The notes under the pieces were generated by a model that saw nothing but the letters and a program-made list of their open reading frames with translations, made no database searches and was not told the origin of the DNA. A DNA stretch of 64,000 nucleotides from Flavobacteriales bacterium (GTDB lineage Bacteria > Bacteroidota > Bacteroidia > Flavobacteriales_D > Crocinitomicaceae), in contig CANITF010000013.1 in assembly GCA_947470515.1 (NCBI GenBank), positions 1 through 64,000 of the forward strand, given 5' to 3'. A program made the position numbers and the translations under genes. Numbering within the stretch: the stretch's first letter is position 1; each line of letters starts with the position of its first letter. Shown here in pieces: positions 9,625 to 18,163 of the stretch.

Positions 9625-9777
9625 GTATATAAAGAAAATTATCAGTGAAATTTATCTTTTTTTGATAATTACTGTTTCAATCTCCAAATTTCCAATTCAT
9701 TTTAAATAGATATTCCGTACAAAATTATTAAATTCGCACACGCAAAATTTTGATTTCAATAATTTCAAAAATACACT

Positions 9778-12042
9778 ATGGTTTACGATTTAGACATGAT
9801 TAAAAAAGTGTACGCCAAATTCCCCGAGCGCATTGAAGCTGCGCGTAAGGTAGTTGGTAGACCTTTAACCCTTTCAGAAAAAATTCTTTATGCTCACTTG
9901 TGGAATGGTAATGCAACTGCATCTTTCGAAAGAGGGAATTCTTATGTTGATTTTGCTCCAGACCGAGTAGCAATGCAAGATGCAACTGCCCAAATGGCCT
10001 TGTTGCAATTCATGCAAGCAGGTAAGAAAAAAGTGGCCGTTCCTTCAACGGTTCATGCCGATCACCTTATTCAAGCTAAACTTGGTGCAAGTAAAGATTT
10101 ACAAGAATCGCTAAATCAAAATAATGAAGTATTTAATTTCCTTTCCTCAATTTCTAATAAATATGGAATTGGATTTTGGAAGCCAGGAGCAGGGATCATT
10201 CACCAAGTAGTCTTGGAAAATTATGCTTTCCCAGGTGGATTGATGATTGGAACGGATTCACACACAGTAAATGCTGGTGGATTAGGAATGGTTGCAATTG
10301 GTGTCGGTGGAGCTGATGCAGTTGATGTAATGGCAGGTATGGCTTGGGAATTGAAATTTCCGAAATTGATTGGAATTAAATTAACTGGAAAACTAAACGG
10401 TTGGACTTCAGCGAAAGATGTAATTCTTAAAGTTGCTGATATTTTAACCGTAAAAGGTGGAACAGGTGCAATTGTTGAATATTTTGGTGATGGAGCCATT
10501 TCATTATCGTGCACAGGAAAAGGAACTATTTGTAATATGGGAGCTGAAATTGGAGCAACCACTTCAACTTTCGGTTACGATGATTCAATGAGAAGATATT
10601 TAGCGGCAACAGGTCGCCAAGACGTTGTTGATGCTGCTGATAAAATTGCTGATCACTTAACTGGTGATCCAGAAGTTTATGCAAATCCTACGGACTATTT
10701 TGATGAAGTAATTGAATTGAATCTTTCTGATTTAGAACCACATATTAACGGACCATTCACGCCAGACAGAGGAACACCTGTTTCTAAAATGAAGGCTGAA
10801 GCAATTGCAAATCAATGGCCTTTGAAAGTAGAGTGGGGACTAATTGGTTCTTGCACAAATTCTTCTTATGAAGATATGGCCAGAGCGGCTTCTATTGTTG
10901 AACAAGCCGTAGAACAAGGAATTGTTCCTAAAGCGGAATTTGGGATCAATCCAGGTTCTGAACAAGTTCGTTTTACGATTGAAAGAGATGGAATCATTGC
11001 TACGTTCGAGAAAATGGGTACAAAGGTATTTACAAATGCGTGTGGACCGTGTATCGGACAATGGGACCGTGATGGTGCTGAAAAACAAGAAAAAAATACA
11101 ATCATCCATTCGTTTAATAGAAACTTTTCGAAAAGAGCTGATGGTAATCCAAATACGCATGCTTTTGTTACATCACCAGAAATGGTTGCTGCAATTGCAA
11201 TAGCTGGTGATCTTGGTTTTAATCCGTTAACGGACACCTTGACAAATGCAAAAGGAGAGCAATTTAAATTTCAAGCACCAAAAGGTGATGAATTACCTAA
11301 AAAAGGATTTGCTGTGGATGATAATGGATATCAAGCGCCAGTTGAAGATGGAAGTGGAGTTGTTATTGCTGTGGCTGCTGATTCTTCTCGTTTACAATTG
11401 TTAGAAAATTTTCCAATTTGGGACGGTAAAAACATCATGGGTGCAAAATTATTGATCAAAGCAAAGGGAAAATGTACAACAGATCATATTTCGATGGCTG
11501 GTCCTTGGTTAAGATATAGAGGTCACTTAGATAATATCTCAAACAATATGCTAATTGGTGCCGAAAATGCATTTAACGGCAAAGCAAATGCTGTTGTCAA
11601 TCAATTGACGGGAAATTTAGGCGAAGTACCAGCAGTGCAAAGAGCTTACAAAGCAGCTGGTGTTCCTTCAATCGTGGTTGGAGATCACAATTATGGTGAA
11701 GGTTCATCACGTGAGCATGCTGCAATGGAACCACGTCATCTTGGCGTAATGGCTGTGATTGTAAAGTCTTTCGCTCGAATCCATGAAACAAATTTGAAAA
11801 AACAAGGAATGTTAGGTTTGACATTCGCTGTTGAAGCTGATTATGATAAAATTCAAGAAGATGATACATTCAACTTCATTGATTTAGAGTCATTCGCACC
11901 AGGAAAACAGTTGACATTGGAAATCGTTCACATTGATGGGTCGAAAGAAAATATCATGTTGAACCATACATATAATGAATCTCAAATTGAATGGTTCAAA
12001 GCAGGTTCGGCTTTGAATTTGATTAAGTTGATGGAGAATTAA
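9778..12042 (+). CDS. acn: Aconitate hydratase (mitochondrial type)
   Basis: 754-aa TCA-cycle enzyme converting citrate to isocitrate through cis-aconitate, using a 4Fe-4S cluster. The three cluster cysteines are visible: Cys359 in GSCTNS, and Cys422 and Cys425 in ACGPCIG. Other family motifs are [14 protein letters not shown] and, in the C-terminal swivel domain, [15 protein letters not shown]. Size and sequence fit the mitochondrial-type aconitase of Bacteroidota rather than the ~890-aa AcnA or the AcnB type. It stands alone between convergent and divergent neighbours. No strong TAnnTTTG promoter was found; TAAATTCG about 40 nt upstream is one base off. Confidence 0.95.
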   Translation: MVYDLDMIKKVYAKFPERIEAARKVVGRPLTLSEKILYAHLWNGNATASFERGNSYVDFAPDRVAMQDATAQMALLQFMQAGKKKVAVPSTVHADHLIQAKLGASKDLQESLNQNNEVFNFLSSISNKYGIGFWKPGAGIIHQVVLENYAFPGGLMIGTDSHTVNAGGLGMVAIGVGGADAVDVMAGMAWELKFPKLIGIKLTGKLNGWTSAKDVILKVADILTVKGGTGAIVEYFGDGAISLSCTGKGTICNMGAEIGATTSTFGYDDSMRRYLAATGRQDVVDAADKIADHLTGDPEVYANPTDYFDEVIELNLSDLEPHINGPFTPDRGTPVSKMKAEAIANQWPLKVEWGLIGSCTNSSYEDMARAASIVEQAVEQGIVPKAEFGINPGSEQVRFTIERDGIIATFEKMGTKVFTNACGPCIGQWDRDGAEKQEKNTIIHSFNRNFSKRADGNPNTHAFVTSPEMVAAIAIAGDLGFNPLTDTLTNAKGEQFKFQAPKGDELPKKGFAVDDNGYQAPVEDGSGVVIAVAADSSRLQLLENFPIWDGKNIMGAKLLIKAKGKCTTDHISMAGPWLRYRGHLDNISNNMLIGAENAFNGKANAVVNQLTGNLGEVPAVQRAYKAAGVPSIVVGDHNYGEGSSREHAAMEPRHLGVMAVIVKSFARIHETNLKKQGMLGLTFAVEADYDKIQEDDTFNFIDLESFAPGKQLTLEIVHIDGSKENIMLNHTYNESQIEWFKAGSALNLIKLMEN

Positions 12043-12062
12043 AACACAAACTTATAAGCATA

Positions 12063-12100
12063 AAAAAATCCCATTCATCATTTGACGAATGGGATTTTTT
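12063..12100. terminator. Bidirectional terminator between acn and barrel protein
   Basis: Perfect 14-bp stem AAAAAATCCCATTC / GAATGGGATTTTTT with a 10-nt loop, placed between two convergent stop codons and U-rich in both directions. Confidence 0.92.
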
Positions 12101-12114
12101 GTAAATAGTTATAG

Positions 12115-12777
12115 TTAGAACTTAGCAGATAAACCGAATTGTAATAATCCACCACCAAAAGCACCTAATTCTATCATTGCACCAATATTATTAGTGAAAT
12201 AAATACGAGTCCCAATCGATAGTCTCAAAGCAACAGGTATTAACGCACCAGTTATACTTGCATCATTGGTTTCAGTATTCGTAATGGTATTGGTTTCTGT
12301 AGCTTCTCTTTTGACGTTTTTGTATCCACCTGCAAATCCAGCATAAACATCAACACGATCATTTTGTACAAAATGATAATTTAATCGCGCCATTACTCTT
12401 AGTTTCTTAGCGGAATAATTATAATTATAAGGTACTGTCGTTGTAGTAAATGTAACAGTATCATAGACTGAATTCAAATAATCATAATTAAATCCAGAAA
12501 CTTCATAGTTAATATCTACTCCTACACCAAAATTATCTGCAACCATATATTCTGCACGTCCTCCATATGAAAGCATACTGCCAACAACTTTATAGTTACT
12601 AACTGCAGTTGCAGAACTGTTTGAATTGTCATATTGGTTGTATAAAAGACTATTTGCCCAGTTTGGAACTCCAGCATATGCGTCAATAATAAAATTACCT
12701 TCTGTAACTGGCATTTGAGCGTTAACTCCTGAAATTGATAAAGCGATTGCTCCGATTAGTGTAAAGATTTTTTTCAT
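12115..12777 (-). CDS. Outer-membrane beta-barrel protein
   Basis: 220 aa with an N-terminal signal peptide (MKKIFTLIGAIALSISGVNA-QMP). The rest has alternating hydrophobic/aromatic strands separated by polar Asn/Ser/Thr-rich loops and ends in a C-terminal Phe (LLQFGLSAKF), a usual outer-membrane insertion signal. It resembles the small 8-stranded OmpA/OmpW-like barrels (OMP_b-brl families) common in Bacteroidota. Function unknown. Transcribed alone: a terminator follows, and the 231 bp upstream contains no gene. Confidence 0.75.
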   Translation of the reverse strand: MKKIFTLIGAIALSISGVNAQMPVTEGNFIIDAYAGVPNWANSLLYNQYDNSNSSATAVSNYKVVGSMLSYGGRAEYMVADNFGVGVDINYEVSGFNYDYLNSVYDTVTFTTTTVPYNYNYSAKKLRVMARLNYHFVQNDRVDVYAGFAGGYKNVKREATETNTITNTETNDASITGALIPVALRLSIGTRIYFTNNIGAMIELGAFGGGLLQFGLSAKF

Positions 12778-12960
12778 AATAAAAGTTTAAAGTTGAACAA
12801 ATTAACTGTTTTTATTCCACTACAACAAAACTCTTGCCAATTATTAATATTTGTTAATTTTTTTCAGAATTACAGGGAAATGAAGTCAGATCTTTCAAAT
12901 CAAATAATTTATCAGAATTGAAAATAGTTTAATTAAAAAGAATAAGTCTATCAGCGACTC

Positions 12961-12980
12961 GCACTGAGCTTGTCGAAGTG
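12961..12980. repeat. TGTCGAAG-family hairpin repeat
   Basis: GCACTGAGCTTGTCGAAGTG in the gap between mutS2 and the barrel gene, with CACT/AGTG arms around TGAGCTTGTCGA. It is related to the copies at 45-63, 15133-15150 and 59843-59883. The rest of the 12778-13008 gap shows no gene. Confidence 0.6.
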
Positions 12981-13008
12981 AGCGGTCTATGTTCTATACT
13001 CTATATTC

Positions 13009-15159
13009 TCACTTCACCCACATCAATTTTTCTCGTTCAACTTTCATTCGCAAGAATCCAAAAATTACAGTATGAATTTCACCATTAATGGATTCGACAG
13101 TTCCATTCTGTTTAGTAGAAATCAATTTGACGGTCGATCCTATTTGAATTTTATGACGTTGATGCGGATCTAATTCTGGTTTGATTATTTTTTTCTTTTG
13201 TGGCGATTTTAGATTTGCTTCAGCTTTTAGTTTCTCTACTAATTTTACATCTTCAATTTTTGATTTTTCGACTGCCAGATATTTGGTGAATTCTTCAATT
13301 AAACTTTTATTAGCATCCTTTTTACGTGTCTTAGTTTGATAACGAGCGATATAAGCTAACATTTTTTTGCCAGCATTTAAATATTTATTGTCGCGCTCTG
13401 TTGTTTCTAATTGTGTTTTCAATTTTTCCTCAAAACGACTTTTACGTTCTAAATACGTTTCTTTTGCTTCTAGCGCTAATTGCTGTGCTTCAATGTGTTC
13501 TTTATTCAAGCGTTCTAAATACGTTTTCTCTTTTTGTAATTCATTTAACAATTTATCCATCGAGACTTTTCGATCATCCAAGCGCGTTTTTGCTTCTTCA
13601 ATGAATGAAATCGGGATACCATTGATTTGTGCTACTTCAAATGTGAATGAACTTCCTGGCTGACCAATCGAAAATTTATAAAGTGGTTCTAATGTTTCTG
13701 TGTCAAACAACATACACCCATTAATCGCATTCTTCAATTGATCTGCTTTTAATTTAATGTTAGCATAGTGCGTTGTTATAACCCCAAAACTTTTTCGGTT
13801 GTAGAGTTCTTCAAAAAACACTTCTGCCAATGCGCCACCTAAATCAGGATCCGAACCAGTTCCAAATTCATCTAATAATAACAAGGTTCTTTTATTCGAA
13901 ACTTCCAGAAAATATTTCATACGTTTCAAGCGATAGGAATACGTACTCAATTCATTTTCGATGGATTGATTATCACCAATATCCGTCAATACCTGATTGA
14001 AAAAACACATTTTACTGTTTTCATTCACAGGAACTAACAAGCCAGATTGAAGCATTAATTGCAGCAATCCAATGGTTTTTAAAGTAATACTTTTTCCTCC
14101 TGCATTTGGACCAGAAATAACCAACATGCGTGAGAATTTATCCAAACTGATGAATTGAGGATGTGTTTTTTTACCTGCAATTTTATTCGCTTTCCATAGA
14201 ATAGGATGGAAGGCGTCGATTAGTTCTATTTGTGTTTCGGATTCAATTTTTGGTAAAACACATTGTAATTCAATGGCTAATCGTGTTTTAGAATTAACAA
14301 AATCTATTTCAGTTAATATCGTTTGATATGCTTTTATTAATGGATGAAAAACGGCTATTTCACGCGTTAGAACTTGCAGAATGCGATAAATTTCTTTGCG
14401 TTCGTCGTCGTGTAATAGTTCTAATTCATTGCTCAAAGCAATATTAACTTGCGGCTCTATGAATGTTAAACTGCCTGTTTTACTCGATCCTACAACAGAT
14501 CCTGAGATTTTTCTTTTATGTGATGATAAAATGGTCAAAACACGTCGGTCATTGACAAACGCTTCTTTTGTTTCACCTAATACATTCTCTTTTGCTAAAC
14601 GCCGCACTTCCTTATCGAAATTTCTGTTTATTTTAATTCGAACGGATTTAATGCTTTGCCGTATTTCATAGAGCAATTTGGAAGCATCATCTTTGATATT
14701 TCCAGTTTTATCAAAAACTTTTTCGACTGATTCAATAATTTCTTTTGTAAAATATGCGTTTGCAAAAAGAGAAGACAACACAGGGTATTCCTTTTCTCGT
14801 TTATCGAAGAAAATTAGAAGAGCATTCACCAATTCAGAAGCTTGAGCAATTCTTATACAGCCTTCTAAGGTTAAAACTGAATTCTTAATGGGTAACAATC
14901 GTAATTCAGTAGTTAATTCTTCAAAATCAAGCGCGGGAAAGGATTCTCCGTCATTTCTGATCGATAATAATTCGTTTACTTTTCGTAAATCTGTTTCAAT
15001 AGAAGGAAAATGATTGGATGGAACTAAAACCTCAAGTCGTTTTTTGGCTGTTGGACCAATAGCATATTCAACAAGCCATTCGCGAATGGTTGTAAATTCT
15101 AAATCATGAATTGTTTGCTCATCGAAATGCGCTGTATTGAGCTTGTCGAAAAGGTGCAT
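13009..15159 (-). CDS. mutS2: MutS2-family ATPase lacking the Smr domain
   Basis: 716-aa DNA-binding ATPase related to MutS. MutS2 proteins act on recombination intermediates or on collided ribosomes rather than in classical mismatch repair. The core shows Walker A SGPNAGGKSITLKTIGL, Walker B LLLLDEFGTGSDP and the STYSYRLKRM signature. A long coiled-coil (roughly residues 520-640, Glu/Lys-rich) follows. The C-terminus ends with a KOW-like GSTVKLISTKQNGTVESI segment, and no Smr endonuclease domain is present, so the protein is ~65-70 residues shorter than Bacillus-type MutS2. The ATG at 15159 is the only ATG available; codons 4-9 coincide with a dispersed repeat motif. Confidence 0.88.
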   Translation of the reverse strand: MHLFDKLNTAHFDEQTIHDLEFTTIREWLVEYAIGPTAKKRLEVLVPSNHFPSIETDLRKVNELLSIRNDGESFPALDFEELTTELRLLPIKNSVLTLEGCIRIAQASELVNALLIFFDKREKEYPVLSSLFANAYFTKEIIESVEKVFDKTGNIKDDASKLLYEIRQSIKSVRIKINRNFDKEVRRLAKENVLGETKEAFVNDRRVLTILSSHKRKISGSVVGSSKTGSLTFIEPQVNIALSNELELLHDDERKEIYRILQVLTREIAVFHPLIKAYQTILTEIDFVNSKTRLAIELQCVLPKIESETQIELIDAFHPILWKANKIAGKKTHPQFISLDKFSRMLVISGPNAGGKSITLKTIGLLQLMLQSGLLVPVNENSKMCFFNQVLTDIGDNQSIENELSTYSYRLKRMKYFLEVSNKRTLLLLDEFGTGSDPDLGGALAEVFFEELYNRKSFGVITTHYANIKLKADQLKNAINGCMLFDTETLEPLYKFSIGQPGSSFTFEVAQINGIPISFIEEAKTRLDDRKVSMDKLLNELQKEKTYLERLNKEHIEAQQLALEAKETYLERKSRFEEKLKTQLETTERDNKYLNAGKKMLAYIARYQTKTRKKDANKSLIEEFTKYLAVEKSKIEDVKLVEKLKAEANLKSPQKKKIIKPELDPHQRHKIQIGSTVKLISTKQNGTVESINGEIHTVIFGFLRMKVEREKLMWVK
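15133..15150. repeat. TGTCGAAG-family motif inside mutS2 5' end
   Basis: TGTATTGAGCTTGTCGAA matches the intergenic element at 12961 closely (TGAGCTTGTCGAA is identical). Read on the minus strand it encodes FDKLNT of the MutS2 N-terminus. The hairpin arms are not kept here. Confidence 0.4.
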
Positions 15160-15211
15160 GCCATAAAGGTAATTATTCCAAAATTATGACAATTAATTTC
15201 TCATTAAGATA

Positions 15212-15241
15212 TTGGGAATTCCTCTAACTTACTTAAGTTTG
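15212..15241 (+). promoter_or_regulatory. xth promoter
   Basis: TTG at 15212-15214, a 19-nt spacer and TAAGTTTG at 15234-15241; the box ends 16 nt before the xth ATG. Confidence 0.65.
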
Positions 15242-15257
15242 AAGAAAATATTAAGTA

Positions 15258-16019
15258 ATGAAAATAATCTCTTTTAATGTGAATGGAATTAGAGCTATCG
15301 TGCAAAAAAGTTTTGTAGCAGATATGCGACGTGTTAATGCGGATATTATTTGTCTACAAGAAACGAAGGCAACGGTAGATCAAGTAAAAGAAGCAGTTGC
15401 TGAATTGTCTGAATACCATGTTTTTGCGAATGAAGCGGAGAAAAAAGGATATTCAGGAACAGCAATTCTAACGAAACACAATCCAATTGCCGTAACGTAT
15501 AACATTGGCGTTGGAGATCATGATAATGAAGGAAGAGTTACGTGCGCTGAATTTGAAGCGTTTTTTGTGATTACTGTTTACGTTCCGAATTCTGGAAGCG
15601 AATTGTTGCGACTTCCTTATCGCCAAACATGGGACGAAGACTTCTTAAAATACATGAAACGATTGGAGCAAACAAAACCTGTGATTGTATGCGGTGATTT
15701 TAATGTTGCACACAAAGCAATTGATTTAGCGCGACCAAAGCAAAATTACAATAAGTCAGCTGGATACATGCAAGAAGAAATTACAGGAATGGATACATTT
15801 TCTGATAATGGATTGATTGATACTTTCAGAGCGCTAAATGGTGACGAAGTGAAATATTCTTGGTGGAGTTATAGAGGCGGGGCGAGAGATAAGAACGTGG
15901 GATGGAGAATAGATTATTTTCTCGTTTCGAGTGCTTTTTTACCAAGAGTTTCAGAATCCTTTATTTTAAATGATGTAAAAGGTTCAGACCATTGTCCGGT
16001 TGGGATAACAATTAGTTAA
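15258..16019 (+). CDS. xth: Exodeoxyribonuclease III
   Basis: 253-aa AP endonuclease/3'-5' exonuclease of the exonuclease III family, acting in base-excision repair. Family motifs are all present: MKIISFNVNGIRA with the metal-binding Asn, ICLQETKA with the catalytic Glu, CGDFNVAH, WRIDYFLVS and the terminal GSDHCPVGI with the catalytic Asp-His. Full length. Divergent from mutS2 with a 98-bp shared upstream region. Its stop codon lies in the first arm of a 42-bp direct repeat that flanks a 207-bp insertion, so the native terminator was probably pushed downstream. Confidence 0.95.
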   Translation: MKIISFNVNGIRAIVQKSFVADMRRVNADIICLQETKATVDQVKEAVAELSEYHVFANEAEKKGYSGTAILTKHNPIAVTYNIGVGDHDNEGRVTCAEFEAFFVITVYVPNSGSELLRLPYRQTWDEDFLKYMKRLEQTKPVIVCGDFNVAHKAIDLARPKQNYNKSAGYMQEEITGMDTFSDNGLIDTFRALNGDEVKYSWWSYRGGARDKNVGWRIDYFLVSSAFLPRVSESFILNDVKGSDHCPVGITIS

Positions 16020-16295
16020 ACGTCACAAAAAAACCGTTAGTCAAATTACCGCTCTGCGCTGCAGTTATACTGCTGCGTTCGTAAATCATTCAATTTATCA
16101 TCGTTCAAATCCACGCTGCGCTGCAGTTGCACTGCTGCGTTTGAAATTATTATTTATATGAATCATTGAAAATTATTATAGCACCGCAGTGCAGCAGAGC
16201 AATTGAATCGTAAAATGATCATAATACCGCAGTAAAACTGCAGTGTAGCAGTGATAACAATTAATTAAACGTCACAAAAAAAACCGTTAGCCAAA
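16004..16295. repeat. GCTGCAGT-rich insertion flanked by 42/43-bp direct repeats
   Basis: The stretch 16004-16045 (GATAACAATTAGTTAAACGT...) recurs at 16253-16295 with only a few differences. It carries the xth stop codon and the left half of a terminator. Between the copies, 207 bp hold four short palindromic blocks rich in GCAGT/ACTGC (around 16052-16080, 16114-16140, 16183-16198, 16227-16252); CTGCGCTGCAGTT occurs twice. No reading frame of interest is seen. This also describes the 311-bp gap between xth and the next gene. Confidence 0.7.
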
Positions 16296-16311
16296 GGACC
16301 AACGGTTTTTT
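16278..16311. terminator. Terminator between xth and the small secreted protein
   Basis: Perfect 11-bp stem AAAAAACCGTT / AACGGTTTTTT, U-rich both ways, between convergent genes. The left half is also present at the upstream repeat copy (16030-16040), without its partner. Confidence 0.85.
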
Positions 16312-16330
16312 AAAAATCTGTGAAAGATAA

Positions 16331-16525
16331 TTAAGGTTTTTTAGTACAACAAGCTTTAGTTGTTGTTGCTCCTTTTTCAGCAGAACAACAAGCTCCTTTT
16401 TTCTTCTTCTTCTTTTTATCGTCTTTCTTAATTTCAGTAGATACTCCGTTAGAAGCTGCGTAAGCTGTTGAAGCAACAGAACCTACAAATGTCATCAACG
16501 CAAGTGCAAAAAATAATTTTTTCAT
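16331..16525 (-). CDS. Small secreted Lys/Cys-rich protein
   Basis: 64 aa. A clear signal peptide (MKKLFFALALMTFVGSVASTAYA-ASN) precedes a ~40-residue mature part with a run of seven lysines after KKDD, and then four cysteines arranged as CC...CC (GACCSAEK, KACCTKKP). Two CC pairs suggest metal binding or disulfides; the function is unknown. An overlapping frame (16261-16476) has no signal peptide and is rejected. It lies downstream of psd on the same strand (36-nt gap upstream of this ATG), with a terminator just after it. Confidence 0.7.
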   Translation of the reverse strand: MKKLFFALALMTFVGSVASTAYAASNGVSTEIKKDDKKKKKKKGACCSAEKGATTTKACCTKKP

Positions 16526-16561
16526 AGCTATGTGTGTTTTTTTATGTGAATTTACATTTTT

Positions 16562-17227
16562 TTATTTGAACATTCCAAGTTTTGAAAGTTTACTTTGAAC
16601 TTTATCTCCAATTTTAACATTTATTTGACAATCAAGCGGCAAAAAAACATCAATTCGAGATCCAAATTTAATGAAACCGAATTCTTCTCCTGTAATTACT
16701 TTTTGCTCAGGTTGAATATAATAACAAATTCTTCTTGCTACTGCACCAGCTACTTGTCTGAATAGAATTTCCTTTCCTGATGAATGTTGTATTACCATTG
16801 TTGTGCGTTCATTCTCAGTACTGCTTTTTGGATGCCAAGCAACAAGAAACAATCCAGCATGGTACTTTACATATTTTACAATTCCTGAAATAGGATTGTA
16901 ATTGGCATGAACATTCATTGGTGACATAAAAATTGAAATCTGTATGCGTTTGTCATTGAAGTATTCAGTTTCTAAAACTTCTTCAATAACGACAACTTTC
17001 CCATCTGCCGGACACATAATATCGTTGTCTGTGAATACACAGGTTCTAGCTGGAATTCTAAAGAATTGGATGATCAAATAGGCCATAACTAATGCTCCTA
17101 AAGACAAAAGAAGGAACAGCCACAACCAACCTGTAAAGGCAAACAAGTAGTAATTCCCAATTTGGATTGTCGTTAAAATCAACAAGCCAACCGCCATTAT
17201 CAAATAACCTTCTCTGTGTAATGTCAT
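16562..17227 (-). CDS. psd: Phosphatidylserine decarboxylase family protein
   Basis: 221-aa short-form phosphatidylserine decarboxylase, forming phosphatidylethanolamine from phosphatidylserine at the inner membrane. The first ~55 residues hold two hydrophobic segments. The catalytic part includes CPADGKVVVIEEV, SIFMSPMNVHANYNPISG and the C-terminal FGSRIDVFLPLD, in which the Gly-Ser pair is the expected self-cleavage and pyruvoyl site. Directly follows cdsA (9-nt gap), which makes the CDP-diacylglycerol precursor, so the pair forms a phospholipid operon. Confidence 0.92.
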   Translation of the reverse strand: MTLHREGYLIMAVGLLILTTIQIGNYYLFAFTGWLWLFLLLSLGALVMAYLIIQFFRIPARTCVFTDNDIMCPADGKVVVIEEVLETEYFNDKRIQISIFMSPMNVHANYNPISGIVKYVKYHAGLFLVAWHPKSSTENERTTMVIQHSSGKEILFRQVAGAVARRICYYIQPEQKVITGEEFGFIKFGSRIDVFLPLDCQINVKIGDKVQSKLSKLGMFK

Positions 17228-17236
17228 ATACTTAAT

Positions 17237-18052
17237 TTAAAAATAGGCATAAACCATTGCCCAACAATAAAAGAATGGAATAGCAAACAATGCTGCATCA
17301 AAACGATCTAAAATTCCTCCGTGTCCTGGTAGAATTTTCCCAGAATCTTTAATGTCTAAACTTCTCTTGAACAAGGATTCTAATAAGTCACCAAATATCG
17401 CACAAGGAGCAATAATTAATGCTGAAATAATCCAAAATAGTTCGTCTCCTTCATTAATGTAAGCCCCAATAATATATCCTAAAACAAGTGTGAAAATCAC
17501 TCCTCCAACAGTTCCTTCCCATGTTTTTTTTGGAGAAATCCGCTCAAACAATTTCGTTTTCCCAAACAATCTCCCTGATAAATATGCAAATGTGTCATTA
17601 GTCCAAATAAGCAAGTACATTCCAACAACATTGGGCAAAAAACTGGTGTTTCGAAGATTTAAATCAATTGTTAAGAAGAAGGGTATCACAACGTAGATAA
17701 TTCCAAAAACCAAAACGGAGATATTGATAAGTGGGTGTTCTTTCTTTCTCCACATTTCCGCTAAAATCAGCGTAAAAAACAAAGGAAAAATAAATAATAT
17801 TGAAATTTGTGGAAGCCATTCTAAACTTACACCCACAAGTAATGAAAAAATAAAGAGTCCAATGAATATTCCAATTTCTTTACTTACTTGAACGAATGAA
17901 TGTTTTGAAAATAGGTTGTAGAATTCTAACAGTCCTAATACCATGAAAACAGAGAACACAATTGCTTGAGCGTATGGATCCCAAATGATAGAACCTAATA
18001 CAACAAATGCAAATATAGCACCGGTGATAGAACGTTGAATAAGATTATTCAT
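17237..18052 (-). CDS. cdsA: Phosphatidate cytidylyltransferase
   Basis: 271-aa integral membrane enzyme making CDP-diacylglycerol from phosphatidate and CTP. Eight or so hydrophobic helices are visible, and the CDP-DAG synthase signature is clear in the second half (SPKKTWEGTVGG, then DLLESLFKRSLDIKDSGKILPGHGGILDRFDA). Full length. A consensus TAAATTTG box ends only 4 nt upstream of the ATG, pointing to a leaderless message that starts separately from ftsH, whose terminator lies between the two genes. Confidence 0.95.
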   Translation of the reverse strand: MNNLIQRSITGAIFAFVVLGSIIWDPYAQAIVFSVFMVLGLLEFYNLFSKHSFVQVSKEIGIFIGLFIFSLLVGVSLEWLPQISILFIFPLFFTLILAEMWRKKEHPLINISVLVFGIIYVVIPFFLTIDLNLRNTSFLPNVVGMYLLIWTNDTFAYLSGRLFGKTKLFERISPKKTWEGTVGGVIFTLVLGYIIGAYINEGDELFWIISALIIAPCAIFGDLLESLFKRSLDIKDSGKILPGHGGILDRFDAALFAIPFFYCWAMVYAYF

Positions 18053-18056
18053 TTGA

Positions 18057-18064
18057 CAAATTTA
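18057..18064 (-). promoter_or_regulatory. cdsA-psd promoter -7 box, nearly leaderless
   Basis: TAAATTTG followed by TCAA and then the cdsA ATG. No clear -33 element is seen. Confidence 0.5.
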
Positions 18065-18109
18065 AGATTTAAAACGTTTAATTCTGTATCGATACCACCT
18101 AAAAAAAAA

Positions 18110-18144
18110 ATAATCCCGCCGTTCAAAGTTGAAAGCGGGATTAT
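18110..18144 (-). terminator. ftsH terminator
   Basis: Stem ATAATCCCGC / GCGGGATTAT with a 15-nt loop and a T10 tract on the minus strand, about 20 nt after the ftsH stop. Confidence 0.88.
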
Positions 18145-18163
18145 TTATCTTAAACAAGTATTA

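Noticed and set aside
10221-11237. Several 90-120-codon frames antisense to or out of frame with aconitase
   Set aside because: Shadows of a strongly conserved gene; no independent start signals or domains.
16261-16476. 71-codon frame overlapping the small secreted protein
   Set aside because: It runs through the terminator hairpin and has no signal peptide or family features; the other frame has a textbook signal peptide.
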